Source: Palleronia caenipelagi | Lineage (GTDB): Bacteria > Pseudomonadota > Alphaproteobacteria > Rhodobacterales > Rhodobacteraceae | Length of the DNA stretch: 64,000 nt | Assembly: GCF_007004065.1 (NCBI RefSeq) | Contig: NZ_VFSV01000002.1 | Coordinates: 1-64,000 of the forward strand | Direction: 5' to 3' | Part shown: piece by piece, positions 47,670-55,989 of the stretch | Layout: each line of letters starts with the position of its first letter | Position numbering within the stretch: position 1 is the stretch's first letter | Notes under the pieces: model-generated | Told to the model about the DNA's origin: nothing | What the model saw: the letters and a program-made list of their open reading frames with translations, nothing else | Database searches by the model: none | Program-made: the position numbers and the translations under genes

Positions 47670-48647
47670 TCAGTCCGCGTAAACGTGCATGTCGACCTCG
47701 GACGGGTCGGGATAGGGGGCGTCGAGCGCATAGGCCACGGCGTCAGACGCGTCCTTTTCGATCTCGGCATTGATCGCGTCGATCTCTTCCTCGGTGGCGA
47801 TGCCTTCGCTCACCAGATGGGCGCGGAAGCGGATGATCGGGTCCCGGTTTTCCTTCCAGTCCTTCTCTTCGTCCTTCGAGCGGTAATATTCCCGGTTGAT
47901 ATCGCCCACATGGTGCCCGTGATAGCGATAGGTCATCAGCTCGATAAAGAACGGCCCCTCACCTTTGCGCGCCCGGTCCACGAGCCGCTCGGTCAGCGCG
48001 TTGACGGCAAGCACATCCTGCCCGTCCACCTGATACGCCTCGATGCCAAAAGCCTCGGCCCGCGCGGTAATCGAACCAGCGGCGATTTCCTCGGTCTTGG
48101 TGTACTCGGAATAACCGTTATTTTCGCAGGCATAGATGACCGGCAGGTTCCAGAGCGCGGCCATGTTCATGACCTCGTAGAGCAGCCCCTGCGCCGTCGC
48201 GCCGTCGCCAAAAAAGCACACGGTCACATCGTTCGATCCGAGCAGCTTCGCCCGCAGAGCGGAGCCAGTCGCAATGCCCATCGAACCGCCGACAATGGCG
48301 TTGGCACCCAGATTGCCATGGCTCTGATCGGCGATATGCATCGAGCCGCCTTTGCCCCGGCAATAGCCTTCTTCTTTTCCCAAAAGCTCACAGAACATCT
48401 CTTTGAACTCAGCACCCTTGGCCACGCAGTGCCCATGGCCCCGATGGGTCGAGGTGATGCGATCATCGTCGGTGAGCGCTTCGCAGATGCCCACCGCAAC
48501 GGCCTCTTCACCGGAATACATGTGGGTCAGCCCCGGCATTTTCGCCGAGAGGTATAGCTGGTTCGCATTGTCCTCAAAGGTGCGGATTCGCACCATCTGC
48601 CGGTACATGCGCAGGTAGTCTTCGGTATTGTGCTTGGCCTCGGCCAT
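47670..48647 (-). CDS. 2-oxo-acid (acetoin-type) dehydrogenase E1 alpha subunit
   Basis: A 325-residue E1 alpha subunit. The opening MVRIRTFEDNANQLYLSAKM and the block ITSTHRGHGHCVAKGAEFKE are typical of the acetoin/TPP-dependent type. The thiamine-diphosphate motif runs from GDGATAQG to CENNGYSEY. It decarboxylates a 2-oxo acid or cleaves a hydroxyketone and passes the acyl or aldehyde unit to the lipoyl protein. No E3 (dihydrolipoamide dehydrogenase) gene is in the window, so the complex must borrow it. It follows the M24-fold gene after an 87-base gap that contains GC-rich stem-loops. Confidence 0.9.
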   Translation of the reverse strand: MAEAKHNTEDYLRMYRQMVRIRTFEDNANQLYLSAKMPGLTHMYSGEEAVAVGICEALTDDDRITSTHRGHGHCVAKGAEFKEMFCELLGKEEGYCRGKGGSMHIADQSHGNLGANAIVGGSMGIATGSALRAKLLGSNDVTVCFFGDGATAQGLLYEVMNMAALWNLPVIYACENNGYSEYTKTEEIAAGSITARAEAFGIEAYQVDGQDVLAVNALTERLVDRARKGEGPFFIELMTYRYHGHHVGDINREYYRSKDEEKDWKENRDPIIRFRAHLVSEGIATEEEIDAINAEIEKDASDAVAYALDAPYPDPSEVDMHVYAD

Positions 48648-48734
48648 GACGATCCCCCGTCGAAAGGGGCGCCTTGCCCCTTTCTTTGTGTCTGAAAATA
48701 CCCCCGCCGGAGGCGCGCCGCCGGCGGGCGGCGC

Positions 48735-50033
48735 TCAGTAGCGGTTGGCGATGGGCAGTTCTTCGGCCGGGAACAGCGAGATCACCTCGCAGCCCGTCTC
48801 CGTCACCACGACTTCTTCCTCGATCCGAGCGGCCGAGTAGCCGTCGGTGGCGGGGCAATAGGTCTCCAGCGCAAACACCATGCCCGTCTTGATCTCCATC
48901 GGGTGATCGAGACTGATCGCGCGGCTGATGATCGGACGCTCATGCAGCGCCAGACCCAGACCGTGACCGAATTGCAGACCAAACGCCGCATCTTCGTTCG
49001 GGAAGCCCAGCGATTCCGCCGTCGGCCAGACCTCGGCCACCTTGTCGGTGGTCACGCCCGGCTTGATCATCGCAATGGAGGCGTCGATCCATTCCCGCGC
49101 CTTCACATAGGCGTCGTTCTGTGACGGTGTCGCGCGACCCACGTTGAACGTGCGGTAGTAGCAGGTCCGGTAGCCCTGATAGCTTTGCAGAATGTCAAAG
49201 AACGCCTGATCGCCCGGGCGGATCAGTCGGTCAGTGAAGTTGTGCGGGTGCGGGTTGCAGCGCTCGCCCGAGATCGCGTTGATCGCCTCAACGTCATCCG
49301 AGCCCATCTCGTAGAGCATCTTGTTCGACAGGGCGACGATGTCGTTCTCGCGGACGCCCGGCTTCAGCTCTTCGTAGATCATGTGGTAGACGCCATCGAC
49401 CATCGACGCCGCTTGCGTCAGGAGCTGGATCTCGTCCCAGTTCTTGATCTCGCGCGCCGCCAGCATGATCTGCTGGCCGTCGACCACATTGATGCCCTCT
49501 TCCTTGAGCGCGTGGAACATCGCGGTCTCAGCATAGTCCACGCCGACCGGCATATTCGCCATGCCCGCATCCTTGATGAGCTGGGCAATCATCTTGGCGT
49601 ATTTCTGCATCAGGCCGAAATCCGGTGGAATGGTCCCGCGCATACCGACGACACCGGCAAGGCAGTGATCGGGTTCCAGCCAGTCGGAATGACGCTTGTG
49701 ATGCACGGCAGCGGAGCCGAAGTCCCAGACATACGGGCTGTCATCGCCGGTCAGCAGACAGAAGCGGCACATCTTGTCCCGTTCCCATTCGCCGATCTTG
49801 GTGGCTGTCACGTAGCGGATGTTGTTCACATCGAACAACAGCAGCGAACCGGCTTGCGAGTTCTGCAGCGACTGACGGGTCCGGGCCAGGCGATAGCGAC
49901 GCAGGCGATCGTGGTCGATGCGGCGCTCGAAATCCACCGAGGTATGGCCCCAGGCCGGGAGGCGCTCGCGCCATTCCCAATTGGGTTCAAGATCCTGGGG
50001 CGTAAGCATATTCGGCATAAGTGCGCGAGACAT
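48735..50033 (-). CDS. M24-fold (pita-bread) protein with an incomplete metal site
   Basis: A 432-residue protein of the M24 family (creatinase/aminopeptidase P/DddP fold). An N-terminal creatinase-type domain covers residues 40-190 (RYRLARTRQSL, LLLFDVNNIRYVT). The catalytic domain shows Asp280 (FFDILQSYQGYRT), His357 (QFGHGLGLALHERP), Glu390 (MVFALETYCP) and Glu405 (ARIEEEVVV). Where the second conserved metal-binding Asp should stand, 11 residues after Asp280, there is Cys291 (TCYYRTF). The usual two-metal peptidase chemistry is therefore doubtful. Creatinase is metal-free and DddP is a DMSP lyase, so a non-peptidase role is likely. Its place between an SDR and E1 alpha suggests a step in the same catabolic route. 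Confidence 0.8.
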   Translation of the reverse strand: MSRALMPNMLTPQDLEPNWEWRERLPAWGHTSVDFERRIDHDRLRRYRLARTRQSLQNSQAGSLLLFDVNNIRYVTATKIGEWERDKMCRFCLLTGDDSPYVWDFGSAAVHHKRHSDWLEPDHCLAGVVGMRGTIPPDFGLMQKYAKMIAQLIKDAGMANMPVGVDYAETAMFHALKEEGINVVDGQQIMLAAREIKNWDEIQLLTQAASMVDGVYHMIYEELKPGVRENDIVALSNKMLYEMGSDDVEAINAISGERCNPHPHNFTDRLIRPGDQAFFDILQSYQGYRTCYYRTFNVGRATPSQNDAYVKAREWIDASIAMIKPGVTTDKVAEVWPTAESLGFPNEDAAFGLQFGHGLGLALHERPIISRAISLDHPMEIKTGMVFALETYCPATDGYSAARIEEEVVVTETGCEVISLFPAEELPIANRY

Positions 50034-50097
50034 GGCGTTCTCCTTCGGGTGCGGTCTCGCGCACCCGTTTCTTGTTTAAAGTGAATTGGTTAGGGGG

Positions 50098-50904
50098 TTA
50101 CTGGATGCACCAGCCCCCATCGATATGGATCATCTGGCCGGTCATGTAGTCGCTGTCGGACGAGGCCAGGAAGGCAGCGGTGCCCTTCACGTCATCGGGA
50201 TAGGAGACGCGCTTGATTTGCAGGGCGTCGCGCACGATGTCGTCATAGGCCTGACCTTCGCGGTCCTTAAAGCCAATCTCCACGAGATCCTTGTCGAGCT
50301 GCTCCCACAACGGCGTCACCACCACGCCGGGGGCGTAGCCGTTTACGGTGATCCCGTGCTCCGCGAGGCCGATGGCACCGCAATGGGTCAGGGCCAGACA
50401 GCCATATTTCGACGTGCAATAGACCGTCACATCGACCAGCGGCTTGCGCGAGGCGATGGAGCCCACATTGATCAGCTTGTAGGGATAGTCGCGCTTGCCC
50501 TGCGCGATCATCTGCTTCGCCGTCTCCTGCATCCCAAGCCACATGGCCTTGGTGTTGACGTTCATGATCATGTCCCAGTTGTCTTCATCAATATCCATGA
50601 AGAACCGGGGCTTGTTCAGACCGGCATTGAACAGACCAACATTGATCTCGCCAAACGCTTCAACCACGGCGGCAACGGCATTGGCGTTGTCTTCGCGCTT
50701 GGTCACGTCCATCTTGACGGCGATGGCCTTGCCGTTCCCGGCGGCGTTGATCTTGTCGGCCATTTCCTGCGCGGCGTCGAGATCAAGATCCCCGAGGCAC
50801 ACATTCGCGCCCTGCTCGGCGAAATGCTCGGCATTGGCCGCACCCATTCCGCGCGCCGCTCCTGTGATCAGGATGTTCTTTCCTTTGAGACGTTCAGTGT
50901 CCAT
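50098..50904 (-). CDS. SDR-family oxidoreductase
   Basis: A 268-residue classical SDR: ITGAARGMGAANAEHFAEQG (glycine motif), DLDLDA (an acidic residue after strand 2, favouring NAD over NADP), the FNAG variant of NNAG, and the catalytic Ser and Tyr-Lys in VGSIASRKPL and YCTSKYG. The C-terminal HIDGGWCIQ is usual. It probably oxidises an alcohol in the pathway of this operon. It starts 10 bases after the fusion regulator and is followed, 64 bases on, by the M24-fold gene. Confidence 0.87.
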   Translation of the reverse strand: MDTERLKGKNILITGAARGMGAANAEHFAEQGANVCLGDLDLDAAQEMADKINAAGNGKAIAVKMDVTKREDNANAVAAVVEAFGEINVGLFNAGLNKPRFFMDIDEDNWDMIMNVNTKAMWLGMQETAKQMIAQGKRDYPYKLINVGSIASRKPLVDVTVYCTSKYGCLALTHCGAIGLAEHGITVNGYAPGVVVTPLWEQLDKDLVEIGFKDREGQAYDDIVRDALQIKRVSYPDDVKGTAAFLASSDSDYMTGQMIHIDGGWCIQ

Positions 50905-50914
50905 GTTGTCCTCC

Positions 50915-52696
50915 CTATGGTTGTTTGAGGGCTATCTCTGCCCGGGCCTGAACCCGCGCCAGAGCGTCACGCGGCGACGTGATGCCGCGCAGCATATCGT
51001 GAAGTTCTTCGCCGCAAGCCTGAATGATCTCGGTGATCCCAGGCACCGGCGGCCGGGGCCAGAACTGCAGCTCGTCGCGCCAGGACATTCCGTCCACCGC
51101 TTCAAAGATCGGGCTAAGCGCCCGAACTTCGGGGTCGGCACCGACCGAATAACGAGGCTGGCTACGCGATCCGGCGGTGACCACCTGCTTCTGCGCCGCG
51201 GCTGAGGTAAAGGAGATCAACGCTTCGGCGGCGGCCTTTCGGCGTTCGGGCGCGATATTCGCGGGAATGCCCAACAAGTAGCCGCCCACGGGCGCAACCG
51301 GCGGCGCCCCGGCCCCTGAGGGATGGGGCAAGTAGCCAGTGTTGTCCCGCGCGGGCGAGCCCGGGTCGGCCTCAAAGTACGGCGCCAGCAATGTGTAGCC
51401 ATAAGCCATGGCAACCGTGCCAGCCGCATAGGGTCGGACGCGCTCATACCAGCTCATCGACAGGATGTCTGGCGGGGAATAGCGCATCAGCTCCAACAGA
51501 TATTCAGCAGCCATAAGGGCGTGGGGCTGATCGAACATCGGCCGCATATCCCGGCCCGCGAGGCTCATGGCCTCAAATCCGCCAGCGATTTTCGGCAGGT
51601 CCAGAACCGGCTGTCCGAAACCCGCGCAGGCCATCATAAACTGATGCCCGAGCGCCGTGCCGCGCGCTGCATTCCACGCGATCCCGTAGCGGCCCCGGGT
51701 GGGCTTATGAAATTCTTTCGCCGCCGCCAGAACCGCTTCAGTCGTTGCAGGCGGCTCCAGCCCGGCCTCAGCGAACAGATCCTTGCGATAAAACAAGAGC
51801 TCCGGCGTCGTTTGGTTCGGCACGCCATACGGGCGACCATCCCAGTGCGCGGCCTGCCAGCCAGCGGTGTGGAAATCGGATGGGTCAAGACGTTCGATAT
51901 CCATCACTTCGTCGAGCGGGGTCAGGACGCCTTGGGTCGCAAATTCACCGATCCACGGCAGATCCACGGCAATGATATCGTAGCGCGAAGTCCGGCGCGC
52001 CGCATCGCGCAGGGTTTCCGCCCGGAGACGGTCGATGGAGAACGCGCGCTGGTGGATGGAACACCCGATGATCTGCTCGAACTGGCGCTTGAGATGCGAC
52101 ATCGCCAGGAAGGTCGGATCGCCATGCACGAGAACCTTCAACCCGCCTGCGAGCTTCAACGGCTGCGGCAGCGGGCGGACCTGACCGATCACCTGGCTGG
52201 TGCGGTAGGAGCCGCCGAAGTAATAGTCGCCATCATCAGGCGCATGGCTGAGCGTTTCCGCCGCAAGCCGGGGAAGCCGGTCCGCCAGCTGCTGAATACT
52301 GTCCATCAACCGCGCAGACGGATGCAGGGTAAAGCTCTTGCCTGTCCGGGTCTTTGCCCGCTGTTCAATGAGTTCGTCGCCAATCAGTTCTGCCAGACGC
52401 CGGTTCGCCGTGGCGTATGGCACGCCCGAGGCCGCGATGGCAGACGAGGCGGTAATCATACGGCCTTCCAGATGACCTCGCACCACATGACATAGCATTT
52501 TTAGGTGCGGCGATGGCGCGGGACGCTCGATGAGGCCATCCACTTCGTCGCCCACTGCTGTCAGGAAATCAATAGCATGGGACACCCGATCAGACGCCGT
52601 ACCGGCGCGAAGCGCCGGGCTGATCTTGTCCGAGAGAGTATCCTTTGGCATGGGGGGCACAGCAATCTTCGATTTGGACATTTCAAGACGGCTCAT
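50915..52696 (-). CDS. winged-helix/solute-binding-protein fusion, probable transcription regulator
   Basis: A 593-residue protein with no signal peptide. After a 60-residue lead it has a winged-helix region at about residues 64-130 (LKMLCHVVRGHLEGRMITAS, then VPYATANRRLAELIGDELI, then KTRTGKSFTLHP). From residue 185 to the end it is an extracellular-solute-binding-protein fold of the type 1 (MalE-like) group: LKVLVHGDPTFLAM, YDIIAVDLPWIGEFATQGVLTPLDEV (as blocks), PNQTTPELLFYRKDLFAEAGLEPP, and VAPVGGYLLGIP. A binding-protein fold without an export signal, fused to a DNA-binding domain, points to a cytoplasmic ligand sensor that controls the flanking genes. The start has AGGGAGG upstream. A perfect inverted repeat lies 50-90 bases before it. 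Confidence 0.82.
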   Translation of the reverse strand: MSRLEMSKSKIAVPPMPKDTLSDKISPALRAGTASDRVSHAIDFLTAVGDEVDGLIERPAPSPHLKMLCHVVRGHLEGRMITASSAIAASGVPYATANRRLAELIGDELIEQRAKTRTGKSFTLHPSARLMDSIQQLADRLPRLAAETLSHAPDDGDYYFGGSYRTSQVIGQVRPLPQPLKLAGGLKVLVHGDPTFLAMSHLKRQFEQIIGCSIHQRAFSIDRLRAETLRDAARRTSRYDIIAVDLPWIGEFATQGVLTPLDEVMDIERLDPSDFHTAGWQAAHWDGRPYGVPNQTTPELLFYRKDLFAEAGLEPPATTEAVLAAAKEFHKPTRGRYGIAWNAARGTALGHQFMMACAGFGQPVLDLPKIAGGFEAMSLAGRDMRPMFDQPHALMAAEYLLELMRYSPPDILSMSWYERVRPYAAGTVAMAYGYTLLAPYFEADPGSPARDNTGYLPHPSGAGAPPVAPVGGYLLGIPANIAPERRKAAAEALISFTSAAAQKQVVTAGSRSQPRYSVGADPEVRALSPIFEAVDGMSWRDELQFWPRPPVPGITEIIQACGEELHDMLRGITSPRDALARVQARAEIALKQP

Positions 52697-52746
52697 CGAC
52701 CGACCTCCCTAAATTGGACAAGATGAAGACTGAGTCACAGCGAGCA

Positions 52747-52786
52747 GTTATCCATTTTGAAACCATAAAGTGTCAAAATGGATAAA
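52747..52786. promoter_or_regulatory. inverted repeat over two back-to-back promoter-like sequences
   Basis: TTATCCATTTTGA (52748-52760), twelve bases, TCAAAATGGATAA (52773-52785): a perfect 13-bp inverted repeat. On the plus strand TTGAAA (52757) and GATAAA (52781) are spaced by 18. On the minus strand TTGACA and GATAAC are spaced by 18, with their positions mirrored. A protein bound here could control both the transporter and the fusion-regulator operon. Confidence 0.7.
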
Positions 52787-52892
52787 ATTCGGAGAGAAGC
52801 TGGCGATACCGGGGCGCATGGTCTGCCTTGTCAACCACGCAACCTCAGACCAACGCGTGGTGCCATCAATATATCTTGGGAGGATATCCAAA

Positions 52893-53849
52893 ATGAAAAC
52901 AACGATCGCAACCCTGGCCGCCACCACCCTGCTGACCGGCATGGCCTTTGCCGGCGAGCACGGCGGCAAAATGACCATCGGCATCACCCAGAACAATGTT
53001 GGCGTGGACAGCTACCAGACGACCTACGAAAAAGCCTTTATCGCGGCTGCCGAAGCCAACGAGATGGTTGAGGCCGTGGTTCTGGATGCCGGCGGCGACG
53101 TGGCCCGTCAGATCGCCCAGATGGAAGACCTGATCCAGCAGGAAGTCGACGCCATCATCATCTGGCCGACCAATGGCGAAGCCGTGATCCCCGCCGTCCG
53201 CAAGGCCAAGCAGGCCGACATTCCGGTCATCGTCACCAACTCCAATATCGCCGAGCAAGGCGCTGAGTTCGTGGCGTCTTTCTCCGGCCCGGACAACATC
53301 ACCCAAGGTTCCCGCTCCGCCGAAATCATGTGTGACAAGTTCAAAGAGATGGGCATCGACGGCGAAGCGCAGGTCGTCCACATCACGGGCCAGCCCGGCT
53401 ACACCACCGCCATCGAGCGCGCCAAGGGCTTCGAAGACCGTCTGCCCGAAGTCTGCCCGGACGTGACCGTGATCGACACCCAGCCCGGCGACTGGAACCG
53501 TGAAAAGTCCCAGAAGGTCATGGAAGCGTTCCTCGTCAAGTATGACGACATCGACGGCGTTTACGCCGGTGACGATAACATGGGCGTGGGCGCGCTGAAC
53601 GCCGCCAAGGCCGCCGGTCGCGAGGGCATCATCTTTGTCGGCGCCACGAACTTTGCCGTCGGCTACGAGGCCATGGAGCGTGGCGAGTACTGGGGATCCA
53701 TCTACCAGTCGCCCGTCGATGACGCCGAGGCCGCGCTGCAGACCGCCATCGACGTGCTTGAGGGCAAGGACGTTCCGGCGCTGAACTACTTCGACACGCC
53801 GAAGATCACCCAGGACAACATGGGTGATTTCACCAAGCCGGTCTTCTGA
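52893..53849 (+). CDS. sugar-type ABC transporter substrate-binding protein
   Basis: A 318-residue periplasmic binding protein of the RbsB type (Peripla_BP_4). The signal peptide TTIATLAATTLLTGMAFAG is followed by KMTIGITQNNVGVDSYQTTY. The hinge and ligand blocks include IIIWPTNGEAVIPAVRKAKQ, IPVIVTNSN, and the late VYAGDDNMGVGALNAAKAAG. Members bind sugars, polyols or autoinducer-like molecules; the ligand here is unknown. The start at 52893 has GGGAGGAT upstream. It is the first gene of the plus-strand transporter unit, and a hairpin after it would favour extra binding protein. Confidence 0.9.
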   Translation: MKTTIATLAATTLLTGMAFAGEHGGKMTIGITQNNVGVDSYQTTYEKAFIAAAEANEMVEAVVLDAGGDVARQIAQMEDLIQQEVDAIIIWPTNGEAVIPAVRKAKQADIPVIVTNSNIAEQGAEFVASFSGPDNITQGSRSAEIMCDKFKEMGIDGEAQVVHITGQPGYTTAIERAKGFEDRLPEVCPDVTVIDTQPGDWNREKSQKVMEAFLVKYDDIDGVYAGDDNMGVGALNAAKAAGREGIIFVGATNFAVGYEAMERGEYWGSIYQSPVDDAEAALQTAIDVLEGKDVPALNYFDTPKITQDNMGDFTKPVF

Positions 53850-53861
53850 TCCGACCTTAAA

Positions 53862-53894
53862 GGGGTCGGGCGCATTGTGCCCGACCCCGTTTTT
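53862..53894 (+). terminator. hairpin terminator after the binding-protein gene
   Basis: GGGGTCGGGC pairs exactly with GCCCGACCCC and is followed by GTTTTT. It lies between the binding-protein gene and the first permease. Partial termination here would explain higher binding-protein levels. Confidence 0.85.
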
Positions 53895-54000
53895 CTGACC
53901 AGTGGACGGCCCGGAACGTTTGCGACCGGACCGTCCTCTGCTCAGACAGATTTCCATCGGGCATGACCCGCTATTTCACGACCGGGGGAGGTGACAGACC

Positions 54001-54975
54001 ATGTCAGGTCTGACGAAACAGAATATCGGCAGCTTTCTGGCGCGACAGGGGATCCTTGTCGCTTTTGCGCTGTTCATGATTGGCTTTACGCTGGCCAACG
54101 GCCGCTTTCTGGACCCCGACAACGTCATGGGCGTGGTGCGGTCTTCGGCGATCCTCGGGGTGATGGCGCTGGGGGTCACATTCGTGGTCATCAGCGGCAA
54201 TCTGGACCTGTCCGTTGGCTCGATGATGTCGTTCTCGACCATCGTTGTGCTGGACTTGCATGACAAGATCGGACCGACCCTTGCCATTCCCGCAATGTTC
54301 GCCCTGACACTCTGCCTCGGAGCGCTGATCGGGTTTTTGGTGGGCTATCTGAAGCTCAACTCACTCATCGTCACTCTTGGTATGCTCTCTGCGATCCATG
54401 GCCTGACGCTGACGTGGTCCGGCGGCAAGAATATGGACATTGCGGACAAGGAGGCCACCTGGTTCGGCATCTTCGGCCAAGGGGAGATCATCGGTATCCC
54501 GGTGCCCATCCTGATTTTTGCGCTGCTGGCATCGGTGCTGGGCCTCATCCTCGCCAAGACGCCCTTTGGCAGGAAGGTCTACGCGGTCGGCGGCAACGGC
54601 ACCGCGGCGACCTTCTCGGGCATTCGCCGGGCACGGGTCGTGTTCAGCTGCTATCTGATGTCATCTTTTTGCGTCGCCACGGCCGGGCTCATTCAGGCCA
54701 GCCGCTCCATGGGATCGCAGAATACGGTCGGACAGGGGCTGGAACTGGAGGTGCTTGCGGCGGTCATCCTCGGGGGCGCATCCTTGCTGGGCGGATCCGG
54801 CACGATCTTCAAAACCGTAATCGGCGTGCTGATCCTCGGCTTCATCCAGAACGGCCTCCTGCTTGTCGGTCTGCAATTCTACGTCCAGTATGTTGTGACC
54901 TGGGTCATCATCATCCTTGCAGTCTGGCTCGATATCGCAGCCAAGCGCGGCAAGCTCTGGTCCCCGATCGCCTGA
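54001..54975 (+). CDS. sugar-type ABC transporter permease 1
   Basis: A 324-residue RbsC-type permease (BPD_transp_2) with about eight or more membrane segments. The motif GVTFVVISGNLDLSVGSMMS is typical, followed by LNSLIVTLGMLSAIHGLTLTW and the late VLAAVILGGASLLGGSGT. It pairs with the second permease to form the membrane channel. GGGGAGG precedes the start. It ends 12 bases before the second permease. Confidence 0.9.
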   Translation: MSGLTKQNIGSFLARQGILVAFALFMIGFTLANGRFLDPDNVMGVVRSSAILGVMALGVTFVVISGNLDLSVGSMMSFSTIVVLDLHDKIGPTLAIPAMFALTLCLGALIGFLVGYLKLNSLIVTLGMLSAIHGLTLTWSGGKNMDIADKEATWFGIFGQGEIIGIPVPILIFALLASVLGLILAKTPFGRKVYAVGGNGTAATFSGIRRARVVFSCYLMSSFCVATAGLIQASRSMGSQNTVGQGLELEVLAAVILGGASLLGGSGTIFKTVIGVLILGFIQNGLLLVGLQFYVQYVVTWVIIILAVWLDIAAKRGKLWSPIA

Positions 54976-54987
54976 GGAGAAGAGATC

Positions 54988-55989
54988 ATGAAACCCGGAA
55001 CACTCTCCACCTTTCTCAAGCGCGGCGCCATCTGGGGCTTTATCGCGCTGGAGCTGATCTTCTTCACCGTCGCAGGTGAGTTCCTCAGCGTCAGTGACAA
55101 GGCGTTCATGGACGTCGACAACATGCTCCTGCTGTTCAAACAGTCTGCTCCCATCGGGATCATCGCCATGGGCATGACGATCATCATGGTGAACGGCAAT
55201 ATCGACCTGAGCGTCGGCGCGATCTACGCGTTCTGTGCGGTGATCCTGCTGGACAGCATGACCTGGCCCATCTTTGCCGGGCTCGGCGATGCGGTCATCC
55301 CGGTGTCGTGGATCCTCGCGCTGGCCGTGGGTACGGCGCTCGGCGCGCTGAACGGGCTGATCGTCTGGAAAACCGGCGTGGATGCCTTCATCGTGACGCT
55401 GGGCTCCATGCTGGGTTATCGCGGCCTCGTCTTCATGTATAATGGCGAGCAGCCGACCAGCCACCTGAACTGGACCCTCGTGGATTTCGCCGAACAGCAG
55501 TTTCTGGGCCTGCACACGGCCACGTGGTTCCTGCTGATCGTCACCGCTGTAATCTGGTTCCTGATGAACCGCACCGTCCATGGCCGCAACGCCTACGCCA
55601 TCGGGGACAACCGGGCGGCGGCGGTGAACGCGGGCATCCGGGTCGGGCCGCATATGATGGTCAACTTCATGATTATCGGTTTTCTCGCGGCCCTGTCGGC
55701 GGTGGTGTTCTATTCCGAGAGTGGCTCGGTGAACCCCAATGACGGGGAGCTCTACGAGCTTTGGGTGATCACCGCCGTCGTGCTGGGCGGCACGAAGCTG
55801 ACCGGGGGCGCAGGCTCGATCATCTCGACCTTCGGCGGCGTGCTGGCGATCCAGCTCCTGCGCAAAGGGCTGGCCCATATCGGCGCGGACACCGAAACGG
55901 TCAATCTGGTGATCGGTCTCATTCTGATCGCGGTGCTGTTCCTCGACCGGCAGCTGAACCTCAAGGGCAAAGAGGAGTTGAAGGTATGA
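54988..55989 (+). CDS. sugar-type ABC transporter permease 2
   Basis: A 333-residue RbsC-type permease, paralogous to the first: IGIIAMGMTIIMVNGNIDLSVGAIYA, then AFIVTLGSMLGYRGLVFMYN, then VVLGGTKLTGGAGSIISTFGG. The presence of two different permeases instead of a homodimer is common in the xylose- and polyol-type subgroup. Its stop overlaps the ATPase start (ATGA). Confidence 0.9.
   Translation: MKPGTLSTFLKRGAIWGFIALELIFFTVAGEFLSVSDKAFMDVDNMLLLFKQSAPIGIIAMGMTIIMVNGNIDLSVGAIYAFCAVILLDSMTWPIFAGLGDAVIPVSWILALAVGTALGALNGLIVWKTGVDAFIVTLGSMLGYRGLVFMYNGEQPTSHLNWTLVDFAEQQFLGLHTATWFLLIVTAVIWFLMNRTVHGRNAYAIGDNRAAAVNAGIRVGPHMMVNFMIIGFLAALSAVVFYSESGSVNPNDGELYELWVITAVVLGGTKLTGGAGSIISTFGGVLAIQLLRKGLAHIGADTETVNLVIGLILIAVLFLDRQLNLKGKEELKV

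Noticed and set aside
43062-48647. Standard pyruvate dehydrogenase complex
   Set aside because: The E2 is split and the E1 looks acetoin-type; the context is a catabolic operon beside an importer rather than a central-metabolism operon.
48735-50033. DMSP lyase DddP
   Set aside because: Same fold, but the metal-site signature differs (Cys291 instead of Asp, no second Asp after Asp280) and the N-terminal region does not match what I know of DddP, so a lyase label is not justified.
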